64,000 nt of DNA from Bacteroidales bacterium. GTDB taxonomy: Bacteria > Bacteroidota > Bacteroidia > Bacteroidales > UBA12077. The stretch spans positions 1 through 64,000 of the forward strand of contig JANQHE010000017.1 in NCBI GenBank assembly GCA_028282785.1, written 5' to 3'. Below the pieces are notes generated by a model. It was not told the DNA's origin. It was given only the letters and a program-made list of their open reading frames with translations, and searched no databases. The stretch's first letter is position 1. Each line of letters opens with the position of its first letter. A program made the position numbers and the translations under genes. Below, in pieces: positions 1 through 7,652 of the stretch.

Positions 1-807
1 GTTATTAAAATACCGCCGGTCTTTATATGCTAACACCCATCTTATTCCTGTGATAGCATTTGTTAAAAAAACTTCGTCGGCATTTAATAAATCTGCTTCT
101 TTTAGAGATGTTTCAAAGTTTATTTTCAAACCATGTTTATCTGCGATCTTAAGAATTTGTTTTCGCATGATTCCTGCAACAGGTCCGTCTTTTAATGGTG
201 GCGTAGAAATTTTATCTCCTTTTAATATAAATAAGTTTGAACTGATTCCTTCAAGCAGGTATCCGTTTTCATTAATTAAAATACAATCTCCTAATTTATT
301 TTTCTTCGCAAATTTACCTGCCATTATATATAGTAAGGCATTGGCTGTTTTTAAATTAGAAAAGGAATTAACAGGCTTTTTAATTTCATTAAACAAATCA
401 ATAATTAAACCTTTTTGATTTAATTCATAATGATCATTTTCAATGTATTCTGTTTCAACCAGGTATGAAATGCTATTGTTTTCAGGTGTATATTTACCTC
501 CTTCGTTCCTGAACAAGCTTAAACGAATTCTTACGCCTTGGTACAGCTTGTTTTTATGAAGTAGTTTAATGATTTCTTTTTCAATAAATCCTGTTTCAAT
601 AACAGTTGGAACTTCCATGCCCAAAATTTTCATCCCATACATGAGACGAGCCATATGATCTTCGAAAAACTGAATTTCTGTTCCGTTGGCATGCATGGTT
701 TCAAACAATGCATCACCATAGCAAAAAGCACGATTTTTAAAACTTAGGCCAAACTCATCACGAAAATGATAATCACCGTTATATAATATGAAAGAGTTAA
801 TAGGCAT
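1..807 (-). CDS. Class IV PLP-dependent aminotransferase, partial (C-terminus beyond window)
   Basis: The frame is open from an ATG at 807 to the window edge, giving 269 residues without a stop, so the C-terminal end is missing. It is a fold-type IV PLP enzyme, the family of branched-chain aminotransferase and aminodeoxychorismate lyase. Visible marks are GDALFETM at about residues 31-38, the probable PLP lysine K153 in SNLKTANAL, and the family glutamate E186 in GYLLEGISSNLF, followed by TPPLKDGPVAGIMR. Such proteins either transfer amino groups to branched-chain keto acids or make p-aminobenzoate for folate. The sequence alone does not decide between these. It lies downstream of gmhB on the same strand with a 132-bp gap. 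Confidence 0.85.
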   Translation of the reverse strand, partial: MPINSFILYNGDYHFRDEFGLSFKNRAFCYGDALFETMHANGTEIQFFEDHMARLMYGMKILGMEVPTVIETGFIEKEIIKLLHKNKLYQGVRIRLSLFRNEGGKYTPENNSISYLVETEYIENDHYELNQKGLIIDLFNEIKKPVNSFSNLKTANALLYIMAGKFAKKNKLGDCILINENGYLLEGISSNLFILKGDKISTPPLKDGPVAGIMRKQILKIADKHGLKINFETSLKEADLLNADEVFLTNAITGIRWVLAYKDRRYFNN

Positions 808-939
808 CTAAAGTAAATTCCAAAAAATAAACACCAAAATACAAATAATAATCAATATTCAATTTTTTGAAATCTTTTATTTAATAAATTATAAACTAGT
901 TTTAATTTTGGACATTAGGGATTAATTGGAAATTGTATT

Positions 940-1434
940 TTAATAATTGGAATTTAAAATATCATCCACATACTTTTCGATGTTTTCATTTACCCCAACT
1001 TTTATTCCTTTTACTCCGGCATTCTCAGCAGCTTCAACATCACGCGGTTTATCTCCAATCATAAATGATTTTTCTTTATCAATATTAAATCTGGCAATTG
1101 CTTTTTCAATTAATAAAGAGTTCGGTTTTCGGCATAAACAATTTTCATTTACATTGTGATGCGGGCAATAATAAATTTCAGAAAGTTTCACATTTTCTTT
1201 TGCTAATTCCTCAATTAAATATTTATGGATTGCATTTACATGACTGTGAGTATAAATTTTTTTAGAAATTCCTCCCTGGTTGGTTATAATAAACAATAAA
1301 TAACCTTCGGAAGAAAGTTTTTTTAATGATGATATTACTCCATCATTAATTTTAAACTCTTCTAAAAGGTAAGTATAATCACCTGGATCATGATTAATTA
1401 CTCCATCTCTATCGAAAAAAACCGCTTTATTCAT
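940..1434 (-). CDS. gmhB: D-glycero-D-manno-heptose 1,7-bisphosphate 7-phosphatase (HAD family)
   Basis: A 164-residue HAD-IIIA phosphatase, the usual length for GmhB. The nucleophile and acid/base aspartates are D8 and D10 in FFDRDGVIN. TNQGG at 51-55 is motif II. C90, H92, C99 and C101 form the zinc loop typical of GmhB and HisB-N proteins, followed by RKPN and the motif IV acidic pair in MIGDKPRD. The family dephosphorylates heptose bisphosphate in the cytosol during ADP-heptose synthesis for lipopolysaccharide. Histidinol-phosphate phosphatase is the main alternative, but no his genes are nearby. The start codon is one base downstream of the rhomboid gene's stop codon, which suggests one transcript with it. 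Confidence 0.85.
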   Translation of the reverse strand: MNKAVFFDRDGVINHDPGDYTYLLEEFKINDGVISSLKKLSSEGYLLFIITNQGGISKKIYTHSHVNAIHKYLIEELAKENVKLSEIYYCPHHNVNENCLCRKPNSLLIEKAIARFNIDKEKSFMIGDKPRDVEAAENAGVKGIKVGVNENIEKYVDDILNSNY

Positions 1435-1435
1435 T

Positions 1436-2053
1436 TTAAAAATTAAATAGTTGTCCTAAAAAGACATTAATAAGTTTTGGGTCTAATAAAAGAGGGAATA
1501 AAAAACCAAAAACGGCTCCAATAAAGTGAGCGTCATGATTAATATTATCATTACCTCTTCGACTCATATAATGTGAATATCCTAGATATAAAACCCCAAA
1601 TATAATTCCCGGAATAGGAATAACCGCATAAAAATATAACTTTGCCAATGGTTGAAAGAAAATATGTGTAAAAAGAATTGCTGATACGGCTCCTGATGCA
1701 CCCACAGAATTGTACCAAATATTATCTTTTTGCTTGGCAATTGATGTAACAGTTGCAAAAACCATACTTGCGAAATATAAAAGAACAAATGAAAATACCG
1801 GAGATTTAATTGTACCATTTATTGCTAATCGTTCAAACTCATTTTCAACCGATCTTCCAAAGAAAAAAAGTACAAACATATTAACAAATAAATGTGCCCA
1901 GTCAGCATGTAAAAATCCGTGCGATATAACTCTATACCACTGTTTTTTATGATAAACCGAATATGGATTAAGTTGTAGTTTATCAAATATTTCCCGGTTG
2001 TTAAATGCCATTATAGAAATGGCAGAAGTAATAATTATGAGAAGAATCGTCAT
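1436..2053 (-). CDS. Rhomboid family intramembrane serine protease
   Basis: A 205-residue, strongly hydrophobic protein with about six membrane segments. The catalytic serine is S120 in NSVGASGAVSA (the GxSG motif) and the catalytic histidine is H176 in HDAHFIGAVFG. The conserved segment HGFLHADWAHLFVNM lies at residues 45-59. Rhomboids cleave transmembrane substrates inside the inner membrane; no substrate can be named from the sequence. The gene sits two bases after holA and one base before gmhB, so the three are probably co-transcribed. The catalytic dyad is intact, so it is likely active. Confidence 0.9.
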   Translation of the reverse strand: MTILLIIITSAISIMAFNNREIFDKLQLNPYSVYHKKQWYRVISHGFLHADWAHLFVNMFVLFFFGRSVENEFERLAINGTIKSPVFSFVLLYFASMVFATVTSIAKQKDNIWYNSVGASGAVSAILFTHIFFQPLAKLYFYAVIPIPGIIFGVLYLGYSHYMSRRGNDNINHDAHFIGAVFGFLFPLLLDPKLINVFLGQLFNF

Positions 2054-2055
2054 AT

Positions 2056-3060
2056 TTAATGAAGAATTTTGTATACAAGTTCTTTTAACAGTTCACCATG
2101 CGATGTACTTACATTTTGATATCCCTTAGATTTAAGGTCGTATTCTCTTAATAAGCTAATAATTTCAACAGTCTTCTTAGGATTATAGTTTTTGGCAGCT
2201 TTTTCATAATCGCCAACAAAAAAAGGATTCACTTTTAAAGCTGCAGCTACACTGCGTCGATCTCGTTTATCTTTAATAAAATGATAAGTTAACACTTTAC
2301 TATAAAAATGATATAAAGTTGAAATAGTAAGAGTAAAAGGATTATCCTTTGGATTTGCACCAAAGTAATTCACGATTCTGTTGGCTTTTAGTACATTCTT
2401 TTGGGTTAATGCTTTATGCAATTCAAAATTGTTATAATCTTTACTAATTCCAATATTTCTTTCAATATGTGTTGTAGTTATATTGAATTCACCTTCAGGA
2501 AGTGTAATAATTAACTTATCTAATTCATTTGCAATTTTACTTAAATCATTTCCAAGATATTCAGTTAATAACATTCCTGCACTAGGATCAATCGTTCTGT
2601 TCTTATTTTTTAAATAAGCATTAATCCAGGATGGTACTTCATTTTCATAAAGTTTTTTTGACTCAAACAAAATACCTTTTTCATTAATTATTTTATAAAG
2701 TTTTTTTCTTTTATCTAAAGTCTTGTATTTATAATTAATTACTAATAAAGTTGATTGAAGCGGATTTTCTGCATAATGAATCAGATCTTCAATCTTCTTA
2801 ATGTTTTGAGCTTCTTTGACAATCACAACCTGGTGATTTGCCATCATTGGAAACCTCTTCGCAGTATTAATTACAGTGCTTATCTCAGTTTCCTTTCCAT
2901 ATAAAACAGTTTGGTTAAAAGATTTTTCCGCATCTGTTAATACATTATCGTGTATGTATTTTGTAATCAAATCAATGAAGTATGTTTCTTCACCGGAAAG
3001 GAAATAGATAGGTTTATAGATTTTATTCTTTAAATCAGAAATTATCTGCTCAAAACTCAT
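2056..3060 (-). CDS. holA: DNA polymerase III subunit delta
   Basis: A 334-residue protein with the HolA pattern: N-terminal KPIYFLSGEETYFIDLI (residues 16-32), where the Walker A-like region is degenerate as in other delta subunits, then the helical lid and the C-terminal collar domain. Delta is the wrench of the clamp loader and opens the beta sliding clamp. Length is normal for Bacteroidota. It lies 12 bp downstream of the AMP nucleosidase gene and immediately upstream of the rhomboid gene on the same strand. Confidence 0.9.
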   Translation of the reverse strand: MSFEQIISDLKNKIYKPIYFLSGEETYFIDLITKYIHDNVLTDAEKSFNQTVLYGKETEISTVINTAKRFPMMANHQVVIVKEAQNIKKIEDLIHYAENPLQSTLLVINYKYKTLDKRKKLYKIINEKGILFESKKLYENEVPSWINAYLKNKNRTIDPSAGMLLTEYLGNDLSKIANELDKLIITLPEGEFNITTTHIERNIGISKDYNNFELHKALTQKNVLKANRIVNYFGANPKDNPFTLTISTLYHFYSKVLTYHFIKDKRDRRSVAAALKVNPFFVGDYEKAAKNYNPKKTVEIISLLREYDLKSKGYQNVSTSHGELLKELVYKILH

Positions 3061-3072
3061 ATCGGAATTTAA

Positions 3073-3843
3073 TTAAAAATGTAAATGTTTAACAGATTCT
3101 TTATTTTCTTTTATTTCTTTTAGTGCTTTTATTCCAATCATCACATGGTCATCTACAAAACTCTCGGTAACCAACTTATCACTTTTAGAAGTTTTAACTC
3201 CTGTGGATATCATAGGTTGATCAGTAACCAGAAGTAGAGCACCACAAGGAATTTCATTAGCAAAACCCACAGTAAAGATAGTAGCTGTTTCCATATCAAT
3301 TGCCATGGACCGGGTTTTTTCCAGGTACTTTTTAAATCGTTGGTCGTACTCCCATACCCGCTTATTTGTGGTAAAAACTGTTCCGGTGTAATAGTCTCTG
3401 TTCTGTTTGCTTATAGCGGTTGCTACCGCCATTTGTAATTTAAATGCCGGTAAGGCAGGGATCTCGGGTGGAAGATAATCATCACTTGTTCCTTCACTTC
3501 TAATAGCTGCAATTGGTAAAATAAAATCACCTAATTGGTTCTTCTTTTTTAATCCGCCGCATTTTCCTAAAAATAATGCTGCTTTTGGTTTAATAGCGCT
3601 TAATAAGTCAATTATAGTGGCAGCATTAGCACTACCCATTCCAAAATTAATCATAGTTATTCCATCAGCAGTAGCACATGGCATGTTTGCACCCGCGTCA
3701 GCAATCTCGGTATTATTCCATTCAGCAAATAATTCCAGGTAGTGAGAAAAATTAGTTAAAAGAATATAATCTCCGAATTGCTCTAATTTACAACCGGTAT
3801 ATCTGGGCAACCAATTTTGAACTATTTCTTCTTTTGTTTTCAT
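3073..3843 (-). CDS. amn: AMP nucleosidase
   Basis: A 256-residue member of the nucleoside phosphorylase/nucleosidase fold, the short form usual in Bacteroidota that lacks the N-terminal domain of the E. coli enzyme. GMGSANAATIIDLL and LFLGKCGGLK form the phosphate/ribose-binding region, and SMAIDMETATIFTVG carries the catalytic-site glutamate region of the family. It hydrolyses AMP to adenine and ribose 5-phosphate in the cytosol. The gene is divergent from the HsdR_N-type gene across a 62-bp AT-rich spacer that must hold both promoters, and is followed closely by holA. Confidence 0.88.
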   Translation of the reverse strand: MKTKEEIVQNWLPRYTGCKLEQFGDYILLTNFSHYLELFAEWNNTEIADAGANMPCATADGITMINFGMGSANAATIIDLLSAIKPKAALFLGKCGGLKKKNQLGDFILPIAAIRSEGTSDDYLPPEIPALPAFKLQMAVATAISKQNRDYYTGTVFTTNKRVWEYDQRFKKYLEKTRSMAIDMETATIFTVGFANEIPCGALLLVTDQPMISTGVKTSKSDKLVTESFVDDHVMIGIKALKEIKENKESVKHLHF

Positions 3844-3905
3844 AGGGTAGTATTTTAATTCTTATCTTTCTTATTTTTATAAATTCAATAAATAAGTAAG
3901 CTTTC

Positions 3906-4364
3906 ATGAAGAGGTTAAATTTACCAACTTATTCATTCAATATAAAATTAATAGAGCAAAGAAAATATATTTTTGATTTTATTCGAAAGAAATTTGTGAT
4001 ATTAACTCCGGAGGAATGGGTTCGGCAAAATTTTCTAAGATATTTGGTCGAAGAAAAAAAATATCCTGCATCATTAATCTTTGTAGAAAAGGAATTTAAG
4101 CTAAATAATTTATCAAAAAGGAGTGATGGTGTTGTTTATGATAAGACCGGAAACCCAGTTTTAATCATGGAGTTTAAAGCTCCCGAAGTTAAGATTGATC
4201 AAAAGGTTTTTGATCAAATTGCAAGATATAATTTAAAACTTCAAGTAAAGTATTTGATAGTTTCAAATGGGATGGGGCATTACTGCTGTAAGATGAGTTC
4301 GAACGAAGGAAATTACATTTTTCTTAAAGAGATACCAAGTTTTGAGCAGCTAGATACTAACTGA
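3906..4364 (+). CDS. Stand-alone HsdR N-terminal-like (PD-(D/E)xK) protein
   Basis: A 152-residue protein matching the N-terminal domain of type I restriction HsdR subunits. The nuclease-fold core is visible: a glutamate in FVEKEFKL, D74 in RSDGVVYD, and E89-x-K91 in LIMEFKAPEV, followed by QIARYNLKL. No helicase, HsdM or HsdS gene is nearby, so this is not part of a restriction system here. As far as I recall, small proteins of this kind are common beside holA in Bacteroidota, which would point to a housekeeping DNA-repair or replication role. That role is inference. Confidence 0.8.
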   Translation: MKRLNLPTYSFNIKLIEQRKYIFDFIRKKFVILTPEEWVRQNFLRYLVEEKKYPASLIFVEKEFKLNNLSKRSDGVVYDKTGNPVLIMEFKAPEVKIDQKVFDQIARYNLKLQVKYLIVSNGMGHYCCKMSSNEGNYIFLKEIPSFEQLDTN

Positions 4365-4500
4365 TCGTTATTGGTTTTCCAACTTGATTTTAGAGCTCGA
4401 AACTTACCTGGGTCAATAAAAAGTTGATAAAGTATTTTATTAGATCTTAAAAAGCAGAAAATAAGAAATTAATTTATGTTTAACTATTTAATAATTCCGG

Positions 4501-5034
4501 TTAATTTTCTTTATTAATTAACTGAAACATAAATTCATCTTTTTTACCCTTGGGAAAGACAAGCCAATCGCGTTTTGTTCCAATTAACTTAAATCCTTTG
4601 CTTTGAAAAAGGTTTAAACTATCTGTATTATCCTCAGTGATATTACAGTATAATTGATGAAGCTGAAGTATACGAAAACTGTATTTGATCAAAACATCTA
4701 GAGCGTCAGAAGCATAACCTTTTTTACGATTTTTTTCACATGCAATTAAAATTCCCACGCCGGCACGTTTGTGAATTGGATCGAAATCAAATAAATCAAT
4801 AGTGCCTATTGTTTGAACTTGTTCATTATCAGTTTTATCAATCATTAAACGTAATTGCTTCAGTTGAAAAATATCTTGATGCGAGTTATCTATAAATTGT
4901 TTGATTACGTGCCTTGAAAATGGTGTGAATGTATTACTTAACTGCCAAATTGCACTATCATTTTCCCAACTGTAAATTAGATCTACGTCGTTAGGTTCAA
5001 TAGCACGTAACCGGGTTAAGTTACCTTCTAATAT
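4501..5034 (-). CDS. GNAT family N-acetyltransferase with no canonical start codon
   Basis: The first ATG in frame (4845) would remove about 63 residues that look like the normal N-terminus of a RimJ/RimL-type acetyltransferase: LEGNLTRLRAIEPNDVD and then YSWENDSAIWQLSN. The frame is open upstream to a stop at 5076-5074, but contains no ATG, GTG or TTG before 4845. An ATA at 5034 stands where the family usually has its initiator Met, so I place the start there (177 residues). The acetyl-CoA loop region is HKRAGVGILI and KKGYASDAL, and the C-terminal part is QSKGFKLIGTKRDW. Either ATA is used, or the start has been lost and the gene is dying. The acetyl acceptor is unknown. The gene lies 29 bp downstream of the PorE-like gene. 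Confidence 0.65.
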   Translation of the reverse strand: MLEGNLTRLRAIEPNDVDLIYSWENDSAIWQLSNTFTPFSRHVIKQFIDNSHQDIFQLKQLRLMIDKTDNEQVQTIGTIDLFDFDPIHKRAGVGILIACEKNRKKGYASDALDVLIKYSFRILQLHQLYCNITEDNTDSLNLFQSKGFKLIGTKRDWLVFPKGKKDEFMFQLINKEN

Positions 5035-5063
5035 TTGAGAATGCTTTTTTATTGTAAATGAGT

Positions 5064-7559
5064 TTATTGGAAATCATTCATATTATCAATCCATAAATCG
5101 GATATTTCCGGGAAAAGTTTTTTAACTCTAATAAGTTCTTTCTTTGCATCAGAGTAACTATCGAATTTTCCGGTTCTTATTCTATAATACATTTTACCTC
5201 TAACTTGTTTTTTCTCTAAATAGACATTAATTCCTTTTTCTTCGTATGATTTTATCTCCGAATTAATTATTTCATAACTACCACCGGCAGATAACTGAAT
5301 AGTAAATTTTGGTTCTGAATATGGAAGCATATTCTTTAGATCATAATTGGAAATGATTTTAGCATCGTTAAATCCTAAATCAAGTAACGTGTTGAAAGTT
5401 TCAATTAACTCTGATTTTTCTTTACAATCCCCCAAAACGTATATATACTCCTTATGATGAAATTTTTTTATTTTTTGGTCTTTTAATTCTTCATATTTAT
5501 CGAAGTAATCGTTCGGTAATTCATTCTTAGTTTTAGTTATTAAGATACAATAACTTAGATTTCTGTTTATTAAATGATTTGGTATCGTAGTTTCTTCTTT
5601 AGTAACGAGTTTATCATCTGATTTTAAGATCTTCATTTCAACTCTTCTGTTGAATTTTCTACCTTCAGGACTATCCGATCCATCGGGATTAATATTAATT
5701 GCCATAGGCTGTTCCATACCTACCCCCTTAGCAACAAATCTTGATTTATTGATACCTTTTTCAGTTAAATAATCAATTACAGATTGTGCCCTTTTTACAG
5801 ATAGTTTCTTGTTATATTCTTGTGACCCTTTAGAGTCAGTATGTCCAATAACTTCAATATGTAACGAAGGATATTTTGTCATTAGATTGTAAAGTCGTTC
5901 CAATTCGACTTTAGAGTCCCTGTCAAGCAGATATTCATCAAATCCAAAATAGATACTTTTAATTGTAATATATTCTCCAGTTGTGACTGCTAAAGGAATT
6001 AGTTCAACATTTACAACAAGTTCTTCTCTGTTATAATCTTTTGGAATTACAACTGTTTTTATTTCTTGTTTATATTCCTTGCTTTTAAAGATAAATCGAT
6101 AAGAGCCAGCTGACAATTCAGCAGAAAAGTTTCCTGTATTTTCATCTAAATTAAGTCTTTCTATAATTTCAACCTTAGCAGAATCCAGCACTTCAATACT
6201 AAAGTTATTTTTATTGAAATCGGTTTGATTATCCTGAAGTGTTACTTTTCCTCTAACATTAACCAAGGAAGGTTTTTCCGGGATCGAAAAATCTAATCGA
6301 TAAATATCTTTTTGTCCATAGCTATCTTCATCAAAAAGAGACATATATGCAATGGAACCATTCCGAAGGGGATAATAAAACAGGTCATCATCCGTAGTAT
6401 TAATCGGATAACCTATATTAACCGGATCGGTCCATTCATTTTCTCCAATTTTATGCGCCTGAAAAATATCAAATCCTCCCATATTATAATGCCCTTGAGA
6501 ACTAAAGAACAATACTTTTCCGTCTTCAGAAATCTGAGGTGTTTCTTCGTCTAATGAAGTGTTAATTGTAGGACCTAAATTAATGGCTTCTCCCCATGCC
6601 TTTTTTGCCTCATTATAAACAGATTTATAGATATCAAGTCCACCATAACCTCCTTTTCTATCACTAACAAAATACATGGTTTGGCCATCAGACGATAATG
6701 TTGCATGAGACTCAAGAAATCTTGAATTAATATTTTTATTTAGTTTCTTAGGAGTTTGCCATCTTCCATTTTCAAATTTGCTTTGATAAATATCACCACT
6801 AAATCCTTCATACTTAAATAGTAATAAAGTTTTGTTTTCATTTGATAAATAACAAGGGTATAGGTCCCCGTCGGATTTTAGATGAGGAGTTATATTTATG
6901 GGAGAACTCCAATTTTCTCCTTCTTTCTCGGCATAGAAGATTGCATCGTAAAATTGTAGTTTCGTAATAAAAACAATGGACTTTTCATCTGGAGAAATAA
7001 CAGGAGTGATGTTTGAAAATCCATTATTTATTACCTCACCCATATTAAGTTTATTAATCGTAACAGGTTTATCCATTAACTCTTTGGCATTTTTGCATGA
7101 TCGGATTTGTTGATCAACGTAATCGATGTTGTATAAATCTTGTACATCCAAGGATTCCTTGAATTTCTCGTACATTTCTATAGCTTTATCTAGTTGATTA
7201 GTTACCTGATAAGCACCTCCTAAATAAAAGAGTGTCCTTGTTGGAGCTTTTGTTTCATTAAATGAACCTTCTTTAATGTTATCAGAGATATTCTCTATTG
7301 CTCTTTCCAAATATGGAATTGATTTATGCTTTTGTCCCGGAATATGAAGATAACATTCGCCAATACGATGATCAATATATGAATTTGTAAATCCATTTCT
7401 AACAAGTTTATTATACAGAGCTACAGCTTCGGCATAATCTTCATATAAAATAAAAAATTCAGCCTCTTGAAAGGTATCCTTCAGGTCAACTTTCTCTTGT
7501 GAAGATAAACTGAAAACAATTGCCAGACTAATAGTAATTAGTGTAAATACTTGCTTCAT
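5064..7559 (-). CDS. PorE-like envelope protein: TPR, PD40 propeller, CRD, OmpA, SPOR
   Basis: An 831-residue secreted protein with an N-terminal signal peptide ending near residue 20. In order: TPR-like helices (about 25-165), a PD40/WD40-like beta-propeller with repeated SPDEKSIVF, SSDGQTMYFVSD and SEDGKVLFFSSQGH blades (about 170-425), a carboxypeptidase-regulatory-like beta-sandwich (about 430-520), an OmpA C-terminal peptidoglycan-binding domain with EVIGHTDSKGS and the arginine-rich end GRKFNRRVEM (about 530-648), and a C-terminal SPOR-like domain (about 750-831). The first four match PorE of the type IX secretion system, which ties the PorKN ring to peptidoglycan; the SPOR tail is extra. 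That function is inferred from domain order. Two paralogues precede it on the same strand. Confidence 0.8.
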   Translation of the reverse strand: MKQVFTLITISLAIVFSLSSQEKVDLKDTFQEAEFFILYEDYAEAVALYNKLVRNGFTNSYIDHRIGECYLHIPGQKHKSIPYLERAIENISDNIKEGSFNETKAPTRTLFYLGGAYQVTNQLDKAIEMYEKFKESLDVQDLYNIDYVDQQIRSCKNAKELMDKPVTINKLNMGEVINNGFSNITPVISPDEKSIVFITKLQFYDAIFYAEKEGENWSSPINITPHLKSDGDLYPCYLSNENKTLLLFKYEGFSGDIYQSKFENGRWQTPKKLNKNINSRFLESHATLSSDGQTMYFVSDRKGGYGGLDIYKSVYNEAKKAWGEAINLGPTINTSLDEETPQISEDGKVLFFSSQGHYNMGGFDIFQAHKIGENEWTDPVNIGYPINTTDDDLFYYPLRNGSIAYMSLFDEDSYGQKDIYRLDFSIPEKPSLVNVRGKVTLQDNQTDFNKNNFSIEVLDSAKVEIIERLNLDENTGNFSAELSAGSYRFIFKSKEYKQEIKTVVIPKDYNREELVVNVELIPLAVTTGEYITIKSIYFGFDEYLLDRDSKVELERLYNLMTKYPSLHIEVIGHTDSKGSQEYNKKLSVKRAQSVIDYLTEKGINKSRFVAKGVGMEQPMAININPDGSDSPEGRKFNRRVEMKILKSDDKLVTKEETTIPNHLINRNLSYCILITKTKNELPNDYFDKYEELKDQKIKKFHHKEYIYVLGDCKEKSELIETFNTLLDLGFNDAKIISNYDLKNMLPYSEPKFTIQLSAGGSYEIINSEIKSYEEKGINVYLEKKQVRGKMYYRIRTGKFDSYSDAKKELIRVKKLFPEISDLWIDNMNDFQ

Positions 7560-7652
7560 ATAAACAATGTTATGGTAATTCTGATCTTAAAAAATAGTTT
7601 TCAAGTTACATACATTAATCAAAAAATGCCAATTTTAATTCTTGTTTATGGT

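Noticed and set aside
50-418. Plus-strand open frame of 122 codons
   Set aside because: It lies wholly antisense to the class IV aminotransferase, whose motifs on the minus strand are clear.
3906-4364. Type I restriction-modification system
   Set aside because: Only an HsdR N-terminal-like domain is present; no methylase, specificity or helicase gene is nearby.
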